Positions 21,390-32,287 of a DNA stretch of 64,000 nt are shown in pieces. Source of the stretch: Palaemon carinicauda (taxonomy: Eukaryota; Arthropoda; Malacostraca; Decapoda; Palaemonidae). The DNA lies in assembly GCF_036898095.1 (NCBI RefSeq), contig NC_090729.1, positions 62,277,436 through 62,341,435 of the forward strand. Direction: 5' to 3'. Both the position numbers and the translations under genes were made by a program. The notes beneath the pieces are model-generated. The model was not told the DNA's origin. It was given only the letters and a program-made list of their open reading frames with translations, and ran no database searches. Position 1 is the first letter of the stretch. Each line of letters begins with the position of its first letter.

Positions 21390-23234
21390 ATGAAGTGTGA
21401 GGTGATCTTCTGTAACCATAAGAGTAGGAACTTCTGTGTTTACACCATGTGCAGGTCTCATGCTATCTGCACCATTTCCACCGAAAATTTGCGGTACTGG
21501 GACCCCCAGAACTGCAAAGTCTGCTTGGCCATGGTGGCCGAAAGTTTCGACGACCCCAAGTCAATGGAGTCAAGGGATGCAGCACGAGAAAGGCTGCACA
21601 AGTGGGTACCAGGGTTCCAAAAGAACTCTCTGGGACCGTACCTACCTAACGACAGGATGCGTAACTTACTGTTCTCTAAGGCGGATAATGAAGCCGTCGT
21701 GCCCCAAACACTACCCGGACCTCCCTGCGTCCAGATTGCCATCGAGACGGATGTCAGGGAGGTGTTGCAAGGCATGGACATCCACAAGAAGGAAAGGATG
21801 TCTGAAGTGTCCACAGACACTGAGAAGGATCTCCTTAGGGATGATCCCGAGGAGGAGTCTACTCTGCCTCCTGAAGAAGATGAAGAAGTCGAGTCGGAAT
21901 CCCTTCCGTCTGTGCCGGCACTGGAGCCGACACCTTCTACGTCTTCTGCTCCTACCCCTCCATTGGACGACATGAGCCAGCCAGTTGGCTCATATCACTG
22001 CGATGATGGAGAATATTTGCAAACAAGGCGAAGCAAGGGAGGTGAAGCTTGAAAAAGAGCTCCGCGAAGCACGGATCACTGCCTCCGAGGGTCATTCAAG
22101 CGACTCAGAGTCCAATACCTCCCACCCTGCTCCGAGACGAATCCCTGGAGGTAAGCGGTGTATATGCCGATTACCATCGGAAAGCTCTACATCTCTTAGA
22201 CGACATCCAGTTCTGGCTGAGCTTCAATGCTCATCCTGACTGCTTCATTCGACTGAAGCCTGAGCCAGCGCCAAAAGAGGAGACGGAACCGAAGGAGGTC
22301 ATGGTTTTTTTACCACAACCAGGCACAGGCTCTCTTGTCAAGCAGCCTGAAGAAGGCGGGCTACACAAACTCGAAAGTGTCCACCTTGAACAAGAGACAC
22401 CCTACCTTTCTTGCTCCTGCTTCAATAGCCTTCCTCTTCATGTCGAAGACCTTTAAAGCTGTTGCCAAGGCAGTGGAGGCAGGCAAATCATGCCCTGCAC
22501 TGGAGGAATGTAGGCCTCTGTTGTTAGCCGTGCCCATGGAATAGAAGGAATGAAAGTTATTCCACCTAACCTTCTCAGTAGGGAAATTGGATGCAGATAT
22601 CGCGGAACGTCAGTTCAGCGAAAATCTCACTAAACTGTCAGACTTTCTTTTGTGCAGGGAGCAAGAGACTAAGGAGAGACTTGCAGCATCCCTATCCCTA
22701 TAGAACTGCATAGAGATGTGTGCAGGTCAAAAAATCACCCCAGACATGCTTATGGTTCCAGCCAAAAGGCATATGGCCACCCTAGTGAAGGACCTGTTTG
22801 CTTTCATGAAGGCTAGGAAAGCCTGTAAAAAGTTCGTGTTTGCTGCAGCAACAGTAAAACATGAACTCAGGAGGCTGATAACTTCCAACATCTAGGGTAA
22901 AGACCTCTTCCTGAATGAAGTGGTCAAAGAGGTAATCGAGAAAGTCGCCATGGAGAATAGGAACCTTCTCCAGAAGTGGGGCATCTCGTCAAAAAGGAAG
23001 TCTTCCCCGGATACGGGTCCCCAACCTAAAAGAAAGGCAAAGAAGCCTAGACTACCCTCTTGGCCTGCCCAGCAATATCCTGAAGTCATCATGACCGCGG
23101 CGCTCCAAGTTGTTGCTCAATCACAGACCACATTTCAAGTGGTGCCTCAACATCTGGTTGTCCAGTCACCAGCGTTCAATCCTGGGTTTGAGAGGAAAAC
23201 TACTACCTATCATCCGAAAGGTAAAGGCTCCTGA
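21390..23234 (+). pseudogene. DIRS gag, plus-strand copy, frameshifted
   Basis: This is the structural (gag) protein of a DIRS element. The first frame, 21390-22052 (220 aa), starts with a cysteine/histidine-rich head (C...CNHKSRNFC...C..HAIC...NCKVC) that probably binds zinc, then an acidic Ser/Pro-rich middle. Homology then shifts to other frames (22049-22456, 22335-22544, 22920-23234), ending in a basic KRKSSPDTGPQPKRKAKK region. The minus-strand element at 43129-44700 has the same order, which confirms the identity. The start is preceded by a pyrimidine-rich TTTCCTTTCTTTACAG ending at 21378, which looks like a splice acceptor. Confidence 0.8.
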
Positions 23235-23690
23235 CGGAGAACATCAAGACATCACTCACGAGGCAGGGGAGGACGAGGTCAGGGATGTAAACCCTCCGGA
23301 CAACCGAAGCAATGAGATGCTTCAGGTAGGAGAGAGACTCCAACACTTTCAGGATCGTTGGACCTTTGATCCCTGGGCCCACAGCCTAATAAAGAATGGA
23401 CTAGGATGGAGATTGAACAAGTATCCACCATCATTTCCTCAATTCTTCCAACACTCCACACCCAAATTGGAAGAATATACCTTAAAACTCTTGAGTAAAA
23501 AGGTTATAAGGAAAGCAAAGTCCATCAAATTCCAGGGAAGGCTGTTTTGTGTTCCCAAGGACTCAGACAAACTCAGAGTCATTCTGGACTTCTCACCATT
23601 CAACAAGTTCATCGAGAACAGCAAGTTAAAGATGTTGACCTTTCAACACATACTCAGTATACCGTTGAAATGCCAAAAAGACTCCCAAAC
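23235..23690 (+). pseudogene. DIRS reverse transcriptase N-terminus, truncated by TA repeat
   Basis: The frame 23110-23727 carries, after the gag tail, the RT entry region: PPSFPQFFQHSTPKLEEYTLKLLSKKVIRKAKSIKFQ, then GRLFCVPKDSDKLRVILDFSPFNKF. It matches 42640-42990. The sequence stops at the (TA)n tract at 23696, before the YxDD palm motif, so it is non-functional. Confidence 0.85.
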
Positions 23691-23695
<5 letters not shown>

Positions 23696-23726
<31 letters not shown>

Positions 23727-23729
23727 AAT

Positions 23730-23767
<38 letters not shown>

Positions 23768-23784
23768 GATATATACATAATAAA

Positions 23785-23822
<38 letters not shown>

Positions 23823-23847
23823 ATGTATATATACATATATAAATAAA

Positions 23848-23898
<51 letters not shown>

Positions 23899-23900
23899 GA
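23696..23900. repeat. Compound (TA)n microsatellite
   Basis: Interrupted TA/TATG/TAAATA tracts over about 205 bp. All Tyr-Ile reading frames over it are artefacts. Confidence 0.97.
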
Positions 23901-24045
23901 TATCTTGGACGAGGGTTCAAATCCCCGCTGGTCCGATATTATAGTCTTTGGGCGGTTCCGCCTGGGGCTCTGATCTCCAGGTCGTTTAAGAGAATCCAGA
24001 CTTTAATGTATTAATGTATATGGCTTATTTGAAATATGAAAGAAA
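23901..24045 (+). repeat. tRNA-derived SINE 3' portion
   Basis: GGTTCAAATCC at 23914-23924 is a perfect RNA polymerase III B box, set in a T-arm-like context (GAGGGTTCAAATCCCCGCTG). A non-tRNA tail follows (GGGCGGTTCCGCCTGGGGCT). The A-box half is missing, replaced by the TA tract. A functional tRNA is excluded because no cloverleaf can be completed. Confidence 0.55.
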
Positions 24046-24068
24046 CACATTCAAATGTGCAAAAATTT

Positions 24069-24071
<3 letters not shown>

Positions 24072-24108
<37 letters not shown>
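24072..24108. repeat. (TA)n microsatellite, left flank of Tc1 element
   Basis: About 18 TA units that run directly into the left terminus of the transposon. Confidence 0.95.
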
Positions 24109-24112
<4 letters not shown>

Positions 24113-25544
24113 GGAAATTAGTTCTGACCGCCTTCAAATTCCCATGCGAACAGTTACATGGCGGTCAGGTTTAATTTCCTCTATTGATTTTCACAAGTTT
24201 CAAAAATCCCGGGTCGATATTTAGCTAATTGGCAACTTTCACTTGCATCCCTTATGCGTGGGTGGCGAAGGAGACTTGTCTCAGTGCATTCTTGTGGCTG
24301 TTGAAGGTCGGACTGTGATTTTTCGCGATCGCCGGTTTAAGCCTAAATTAGCGAGTGTTGCACTCCATTGTGAGCCCAGCCACCCCTCCATTAATTAAGT
24401 CAGGTCTTAAAACTGAGCTTGATGACATAGTGAGAGTTATAGAGTGTCACAAGGTGGGTCTTAAGACCAAAGAAATATGTGAACAGACAGGAATTTTGCC
24501 GAGAACCATTAGGTGCCTCTTTGCCAAGTTCAAGTCGGGTGGGAGCCAGGACGTACCTACCCACAGTAAGCCACCAGGAGCCCGTTACGAATTGAGTAAT
24601 TGTTCTGTTACCCTTTTGAAGCGTCAGGCAGAAGCTAATCCTACTCTCACAGCAAGGAAATTACGAGAGAATAATATTGAAGTGCTTGGCAAGGTGACTG
24701 TTAGAACCATAAGGAATACCTTGAACAAGCGCCTGGGATTCAAAAACGTACCCGCTCCAAAGAAGCCAAGCCATACTGAAAGCCATGTGCTACAAAGGGA
24801 AAGATTTTACCGGGAACACATAGAGTGGAGTCTGGATGAATGGAATCGGGTATTATTTACCGATGAATCAATGTTCTTTGTTAGTGCTGGTCATCCAAAT
24901 CGTGTATGGCGTAGCCCCTGTATGAACAAGTTTGACAAAAAAATCGTGAAGAAGGTGGAGAAATTTCCCAAAAAGGTTATGGTCTGGGGTAGTATGGGGT
25001 GTGGGGGTGTTGGTGATCTTGTGATTTTCGAGGATAATGTTCGTGTTAACCAGCATATTTATTACGGTCTTTTGAATGAACATTTGAAATCCTCATTTGA
25101 GAAAACTGGTTGTACCATTTTGCAACAGGACGGGGCACGTTGCCATACTACAGCACTAATTACTAATTGGCTTGAAGACTGCGGTGTTAAATATATGGAC
25201 TTTTGGCCTGCTAATAGTCCCGACTTTTCACCAATAGAAAATCTCTGGGCCATAATTAAAAATAGACTTCAAGACGAGGACGTGAGCACAGTGCCAAAGT
25301 TAATGGCTGCTATCAAGCATCACTGGGAGTCGATTGAAGTTAAGGTGTGCCAGAATTTAATTGCTAGTGTACCCAATAGACTTCGAGGAAAACAAGTGTG
25401 GTCCTACAAAATATTGAATAGGTGAGTCTTCAACATTTATTTCAGGTTGATACTAATGATAGTTTTTTTTTCCAGATCGTGACAAAGTTGAGGTTAGGTT
25501 TCGAATTTAAGGAAACGGGGAGACGATCAGAACCTATTTCCTCC

Positions 25545-25550
<6 letters not shown>
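24109..25550 (+). mobile_element. Tc1/mariner transposon, complete, inserted in TA repeat
   Basis: Terminal inverted repeats: GGAAATTAGTTCTGACCGCC on the left (24113-24132) against AGGAAATAGGTTCTGATCGTC read from the right (25522-25542). Both ends are directly flanked by TA microsatellites, in keeping with the obligatory TA target. The left end also contains a second inverted copy of its own TIR at 24160-24180, so it can fold into a hairpin. One uninterrupted transposase lies between. Confidence 0.88.
24355..25425 (+). CDS. Tc1/mariner transposase, DD35E
   Basis: This enzyme cuts the element out at its TIRs and inserts it at TA. The 356-aa length is typical of the family. The N-terminus has two helix-turn-helix segments: about residues 20-62 (IVRVIECHKVGLKTKEICEQ, then TIRCLFAKFKSGG) and 85-132 (KRQAEANPTLTARKLREN, then TVRTIRNTLNKRLGF). 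The catalytic Asp residues are in LFTDESMFF and LQQDGARCHT, and the Glu is in SPIENLWAI. I count 35 residues between the second Asp and the Glu, so the signature is DD35E and not the usual DD34E of Tc1. No stops or frameshifts are seen, so the copy may be young. Start chosen at the first Met, with the left TIR about 240 bp upstream. Expression is unproven. Confidence 0.93.
   Translation: MLHSIVSPATPPLIKSGLKTELDDIVRVIECHKVGLKTKEICEQTGILPRTIRCLFAKFKSGGSQDVPTHSKPPGARYELSNCSVTLLKRQAEANPTLTARKLRENNIEVLGKVTVRTIRNTLNKRLGFKNVPAPKKPSHTESHVLQRERFYREHIEWSLDEWNRVLFTDESMFFVSAGHPNRVWRSPCMNKFDKKIVKKVEKFPKKVMVWGSMGCGGVGDLVIFEDNVRVNQHIYYGLLNEHLKSSFEKTGCTILQQDGARCHTTALITNWLEDCGVKYMDFWPANSPDFSPIENLWAIIKNRLQDEDVSTVPKLMAAIKHHWESIEVKVCQNLIASVPNRLRGKQVWSYKILNR

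Positions 25551-25634
<84 letters not shown>
25548..25634. repeat. (TA)n microsatellite, right flank of Tc1 element
   Basis: About 43 TA units starting at the right terminus of the transposon. Confidence 0.97.
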
Positions 25635-25635
<1 letters not shown>

Positions 25636-25908
25636 CATTTAAACAATTGCAGATGTTTTTTTAGCCCACTTCAGGACAGAGGCCTCAGACATGTTAGATC
25701 CCGTCTGGGCTTTAGCTAGTTTTCATCACCACGATGGCCAATAGGTTTGATGATAGTGGGAGACTTTTGTCGGATCACAGCAAACCAATCTAATGTCGGT
25801 GGCCCGGACTAGTACAGCTATGTTGATCATGGTGATGCGAAAATCCTTCTAGGAAGAGCTCAACAACGTTTTTATTATCAGAATATCTAGATTTGGTCAA
25901 CACATTAA

Positions 25909-26970
<1,062 letters not shown>

Positions 26971-26974
26971 CGTC

Positions 26975-27040
26975 TGTCTCTTAAGATTGCCTTACCTTAT
27001 GTAAGACACGGGCTCTTGCGTTGGCAGCACGTAAGAGAAT
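26975..27040 (-). mobile_element. LINE 3'-terminal hairpin tail, fragment 1
   Basis: On the minus strand it reads CTGCCAACGCAAGAGCCCGTG and then GGCAATCT, matching the last ~60 bp of the LINE at 51309-53731 (near 53670-53715). It is a strongly 5'-truncated copy of the same or a related family. Confidence 0.55.
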
Positions 27041-27439
27041 TTAATTCAAATAGGGAATTAGCTAATTTAAAATTGTAAGATAGAAGCAAATATTCAGTAA
27101 TAACTCTTGAATTATTCCCATTAATATATCAAATCAGAATTTCCAAAAATAATTCAATCATCTCCACGAACATTAATAATTGCTGTTTTTGCTTCATTAT
27201 AGTATACACACCTATTAAATTCATATCTTATCACACTATTTTTTTTTTCAACTTCTCGTTTAGTGTGTCATTTCAAGATCTATAGTACGTTTTGAAGTAA
27301 GCCTTCAATACTTTTCTCTGCTTCATAAACAAAACATTTTCTCCTTTGGGCGATCCATAAATATGACTTCCTTCAGTCTACTGTTGAGATTTTATTGAAT
27401 TTCTTATTGATCAGAATAATTTCCTCGATAGCTTTTTTT

Positions 27440-27990
27440 TTTTCAATTGCTGGAAAAGGCTCTCCTTTTCACTTTTGCTTCTTGGTTTTGGTTTTCACTT
27501 TTAGTTCCTTTATCTTGGAAGGGTGAATCTCTTCTTTTGAGTCAAAATGTTAATGGTACTGATCACGACTTGTTTGGTGATGCTCCACAGCTTGAATCCA
27601 TTTTGGTTCGGACACATCCCCATGAGTTAATACAAGGAATGAAACTTGTGCTAGCATGGGAAGTGAAGGAAGTAAAAAAAAAAAAGATATACTCTGCAAC
27701 TGTGCATCAGTGGATATCAGAGGGATTTACAGGAAAGGGCTGATTAAAATCAAATGAAGCTAATGAAATACTAATTCGACGAAGGGTTGCAATAGTGAGA
27801 GCTTTAGCAGAGGAAAACAATTTACGAGTATCCATATCATTGGTCCCTTCTCATAAGAAAAAGGCTGACTCGTTGACTCGAGTACCAGAGGGATGATTGA
27901 GAAAGCCAGATGTGATGTCATCCACATGTGCTGCTCTGGGAGATGGATTGATAGAAAAGGAGTGCAGGGCATACGAGAAGAGTAAAGACA
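27440..27990 (+). pseudogene. Retroelement RNase H fragment
   Basis: RNase H removes the RNA strand during reverse transcription. The frame 27447-27743 contains a diverged core (ELIQGMKLVLAWEVKEV then SATVHQWISEGFTGKG). After a TGA at 27741-27743, homology continues as EILIRRRVAIVRALAEENNLRVSISLVPS, then ADSLTRVP. The order 'WEVKEVxIYSDSATV...NKADxLTRVP' is that of LTR-retrotransposon RNase H domains. The first part up to about residue 40 has no clear match. Flanks give no integrase or LTR, so it is an isolated relic. Confidence 0.6.
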
Positions 27991-27999
27991 AAATCTAGT

Positions 28000-28722
28000 A
28001 ATTATAGTGATACAGTGATAAGTGTATAAGTATTAACTTGGTTGGAGAGAATAGTTATACGAAGGGAGCAGAGTGAGTAACTGAAGTCGGTAGACGTAGT
28101 CGTGATACTGAAGGATAGGGGAGCAAGCAGCCGGTTGGAAAGGATTACACCATGTGGCACGAGTTGGTTAAGCCGGCGAATGAAAGGACGGACCTTGTAC
28201 AAGTAGGTTACACTATTAAAATAATTCTGTGTACCTTGCTGCATCATAGTACTCTCATAGTCATCAGTGTAGTAACAATATTGTTCCAAAAATTTGCCAT
28301 CTTTTCATTTCATTGTTTGTAGTCGTGCCTATAATCTGTAAAGGTTATTTTTTGGTTATAAGTGATATTTCTCCTACCTTAATAAGATATTCTTTATAAT
28401 ACTTTTTATCTACCTTCCTGAGTCTGATCAACAAAAACACCATCACACACGTTGCGTGTTAATGTTCAGCTAAGGTAACAAGGTACAGATGACAGAATAA
28501 CACCATGTAGTTTTGTCACAGAGGTTTGTTTACTTTATGGTACGGGACAACCGCGTTTGCATGCACTGCTGCCAGGCGGTAAAGTTGAAATCATATAATT
28601 ACTTAGAAAATTCAGATCCTCACAAATAAATCATTATAAGATTCAACTTGTCACTCACCCTCTTCAAAAAGTTAATCCAGATGACGAATATTTTTTATCA
28701 ATATATCTTGTTTTAGCCTAGC
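28000..28722. other. No supported feature
   Basis: AT-rich, with only short open frames on the minus strand (28002-28289) that show no motif. Confidence 0.45.
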
Positions 28723-28734
28723 TTGCTTGCTAGC

Positions 28735-29190
28735 TTGTTAGATTGTCCAGCCTTGTGCTGGGTACGGGCTCTTGCATTGACAGCCCATATTTTATTATGT
28801 AGTAGTGGACTAAAGCCAACTTTTCTTGTTGGCATGGGCCATTCCCTTGGTCGGCCTGTCGATCACCAGCAAATTTTAAAGAAGGTTGATCATATAAAAG
28901 GAAATTTTTTAAGTTTTCAGTAGTAGAGATAGTTTTTAACAAAGTAAGGATGATGGTGGTAGTAAGAGAGGGCCGTCATTTCACGGATAGTGGTAGTTAA
29001 AAAATTGGGTTGTAAGGCCATTGAATAGTAGAGAAAGGTTGAGGGTGGGGTTGTCCAACCCTTTACTCCCGGGGGTCCCTGCGGAATGTTTTTAGTAGTA
29101 GAGTAAGTTCAGAAAAATACAGAAGATGAGGTGAATAGGGCCTTACGACGAGGGGATGAGATGGTTAGGTGAGTAATCTGCGGAAACTGA
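28735..29190 (-). repeat. LINE-related repeat: ultra-short motif followed by LINE 3' hairpin tail
   Basis: On the minus strand the CCGACCAAGGGAATGGCCCATG block (28830-28855) leads to TTGGCTTTAGTCC. About 25 bp later comes GGGCTGTCAATGCAAGAGCCC (28762-28782), the LINE 3' hairpin. The part at 28860-29190 matches 35240-35380, upstream of the LINE fragment there. It shows the short retroposon motif in a longer parental context. Confidence 0.5.
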
Positions 29191-29247
29191 TTAAACATTT
29201 AAAAACATGAACATTATTTCAGTCGCTTTCAATTCTTTATGTTTATG

Positions 29248-29248
<1 letters not shown>

Positions 29249-29330
<82 letters not shown>
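29249..29330. repeat. (TA)n microsatellite
   Basis: About 40 TA units. Confidence 0.97.
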
Positions 29331-29335
<5 letters not shown>

Positions 29336-29419
29336 TTAGCATGTGAAACTTTTTTCTCTATATTTTATCTTGGAGCCAATAATTATTTACGAGGTTCATA
29401 TTATTATATTTTGATTTTA

Positions 29420-30450
29420 ACTTTTTGTCATCAAGAAATATTTTGAACACTTCAGTATTGTATAATGTTTCAGAAAAGGATAAATGCTAATAAGAATTCC
29501 AAGAAAGTTATTCAATTTGCAAAGCAATGTTGCTTCCAGGATTACATTACTTGCTTGCTTGTACAGTTGTAACTTGTTTGCCTCGCATTCGCATGGCGGC
29601 ATATCAATCCCTGCCCGGGACCATAAGTTTAAGCTGTTTACTGGAGGCCACTGCTGTGCTTGGGCACCACAGGAGTGGGTTGGGATTGCCCAGCTGAAGT
29701 TCTGGGGAGAACCTATTCTGATGAAACTATAACTGAAACTAGACACCTCTGACCTATAATACTTATCCAACTTTAATTCTACTTTACCATTTTAATTATA
29801 TACTGTGATACTGATTTAATCTTCCATTTTCATTTACCTGAATCCTATTTACTAGTTATTTCCTAATCTTAGATATCTCTACTGTCTTTTTCCTTTTCCT
29901 CTGGTCCTCCTGATAAGAGAAAACCAAAGTCCTGATTGGTCAAGTCATCCATTTCTATCTTTTGTCTTCTTTGGTTACTATGATAAACGAACATCCGAAA
30001 ACTTATAGATTTAAATCTCTAAGATTCAAACCTTCTATTTGATCGATAATATGTTTGTAATATAAGCATCTAGTATGGGATAGTTAAACCCGAGATATTG
30101 AAGAGAGTAACGTAGGTTAGGGATAGTAGCAAGCTTAAGGTTCATTCTTATGTTGCAAAGGTGATCTTAAAATATCAACTAAACTCTTGTCCAACATTTT
30201 GGATCCGAAATAGAGCCCAAGAGTGAAATAGCTTCAGTAAAGGAAACAAAATTAGGCGTATAAATGATTTAGTCACATGTGGAGTATTTGAGGTCTGGAC
30301 CAATGAATGATAAAGGTTTTTCCTGGAGTGAAGATTATGAACATCACCAGAGTTATTGTTAGGTTGTTATGTACTTTAGTGATTATACAGTGCTCCTATG
30401 TCCATCAGCTATTTCTTTGTTGCATGTTGTAGAGAGAGAGATGTTTTTCT
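29420..30450 (+). repeat. Dispersed repeat X, copy 2 (diverged)
   Basis: Shares the ordered anchors of copy 1 (AAGAAATATTTTGAACACTTCAG, TCCTGATAAGAGAAAACCAAAG, GATAAACGAACATCCGAAAA, GATTATACAGTGCTCCTATG). A GC-richer ~170-bp block at 29575-29740 (GCATTCGCATGGCGGC...CCACAGGAGTGGGTTGGG) is foreign to X and is probably another insertion. Confidence 0.65.
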
Positions 30451-30799
30451 TTTCAGATTTATTACGACGGGTTCAACAATTACAGTTTCACAGCGCATAT
30501 AATAAACTATGCAATCAGTACACAAGACCATTTACAAGGGCTGTGTTGTCACTCACTAACCACTCGCTAAAGTTTGTACTAATTTTAATAGAAAAAATTA
30601 ATCATCCTTTCATCCATTCATCATTTCTAGAGATAAAAGTAAGAACTTTATCTCAATTGTCCCAAATAGTTTATGCTATTGACAAAATAATATATATTTT
30701 TCAGACTTATGAAGCAGTAAAAATATTTTAATTTTATTTAAAAAAAATATATAGTTTTTTTTTTCTTATTGAAACACATTAAATTGGATATTAATTTTC

Positions 30800-31461
30800 T
30801 AACTTTTTCTTTATTTTGTCACCAAGAAATAATTGAAACACTTCAGAATTGTAGAGCAATTGACAAAGCAATGGGACTTCCAGGATTATTTTTTTTTACT
30901 AATTTAACTATCTCACTGGTTCAATCTTCAATCTTGATTTATCTCAATCTTTTTTACGAGGAGGTCCGTAACCTTAATTATCTTTATCATCTTTTTCCTT
31001 AAAACTCTTGGTCCTCGTGAGAAGAGAAAAGCAAAGCTCTGGTTGGTCAAGTCATCCATTTCTAGCTTTTGTCTTTTTTAGGTTACTTTGATAAACGAAC
31101 ATCTGAAAACTTATAGTTTGACATATTTAAAATGCAAACCTCCTTTTATTTGAGGGTTTATGTGTTCGTAATATAATCATCTTGGTACTGGACAGTTAAA
31201 CCCAAGATAATGAAGATTAATTGGATTTACAGTGTAAGTTTTTTCCTTTGCTTTGAAGGTGAAGATTCATATCATAACTTTCTTATAATACATTCCTGGT
31301 CCCATCCACCGTCTTCAGCAATATTGTCTAGATTAACGTAAATTCCCGTTCAATATTTCAATGGCATCATCAAAATAGCACTTGAGAGTGAGTTGACTTT
31401 AGTAATGATAAAATCATTTAGTCACATAAGAAGTTTTACAAGTCTCTGCACAGATGATGGA
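30800..31461 (+). repeat. Dispersed repeat X, copy 3
   Basis: Closely matches copy 1 from the GAAACACTTCAGAATTGTAG anchor to AGTCTCTGCACAGATGATGGA, where a fold-back element is inserted. X resumes at 31869 with GCTTTTTCC. Confidence 0.8.
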
Positions 31462-31859
31462 GGCACAGTGTAAAATCTGGACGTCGGACGTCGACGTCGG
31501 ACGTCGGATACCGTCCGGGAGAATAGAAAATCGCTTGTATCACCGGGAAAGACGCGAAAAAACACCTCTTTTTTTTGTGACTGGTAATGTTCACTGATAC
31601 TTTCTGTTATTTTCTGAATAAATGTTCGAAAAACAACATGTTAGAATAGTTTATTTTAAAAGTTACATGAGACTACAAGTAGAAATACAGCAAAAGCAGT
31701 TTTACATATAAGCAGGAAATAACAGAAAGTATCAGTGAACATTACCAGTCACAAAAAAGAAGTGTATTTTCGCGTCTTTCCCGGTGATACAAGCGGTTTT
31801 CTATTCTACCGGACGGCATCCGATGTCCGACGTCCGACGTCTGGATTTTACACTGTGCC
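31462..31859. mobile_element. 398-bp fold-back element with 9-bp target duplication, copy 2
   Basis: The ends are GGCACAGTGTAAAATC and its inverse GATTTTACACTGTGCC. The 9-bp GATGATGGA is duplicated perfectly at 31453-31461 and 31860-31868. The arms repeat CGGACGT heptads and the block GAATAGAAAATCGCTTGTAT. It is almost all inverted repeat, so it is a MITE-like sibling of the 1.08-kb element at 7901. The 9-bp duplication fits the Mutator group. Confidence 0.9.
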
Positions 31860-31868
31860 GATGATGGA

Positions 31869-32140
31869 GCTTTTTCCTGTCCTACATGGCATTAGGAAAA
31901 AAAAAAAAAAAAAAAAAAAAAACATGTTCTGAAATCTTACAGAAAAGTTACCAAAACGAGTTGGACGAAAAAGAAAGACTAGTTGTGTGGAGGATGTCAA
32001 CAAAAAGATAATTGAAAAGAAAAGAGTATGATGATGGTGAAAGAGGAAGTAGAAAATCACTTAGGAATTGATGATGAAGATAATGATTGCCAAGCAGGAT
32101 TTACAAGAGGAGGAAGGATAGAGGACAATATTTTTGGATC
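31869..32140 (+). pseudogene. LINE G reverse transcriptase fragment, second copy
   Basis: After a poly-A run at 31898-31922 the sequence matches 54750-55040: ...CTTACAGAAAAGTTACCAAA, then the RT segment reading KEEVENHLGIDDEDNDCQAGFTRG. A deletion removed the segment between the GTGTGGAGGATGTCAACAAAA block and the RT palm. Homology ends near 32140. Confidence 0.7.
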
Positions 32141-32287
32141 AAGTAAAGATAAGCTCCCCACAACTGACTAATGAAGAAAATCACTCCCGAATTTGAGAAA
32201 GTAAAGATGAGCACTCCCAAATGGGATCAGGTATAGTTATGCACCCCACGGTGGGATGTGCTGTGGGCTTTGTGAGCTCCTCTCTCA

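Noticed and set aside
21436..21975. Long alternative frames (+ and -) over DIRS gag
   Set aside because: They overlap the recognised gag frame and have skewed composition. They are shadows.
23901..23975. A tRNA gene
   Set aside because: Only a B box/T-arm is present. No acceptor stem or anticodon arm can be completed, so a SINE fragment is the better call.
27447..27743. Secreted host protein with N-terminal signal peptide (hydrophobic start)
   Set aside because: The downstream half is retroelement RNase H, and the hydrophobic start comes from T-rich sequence.
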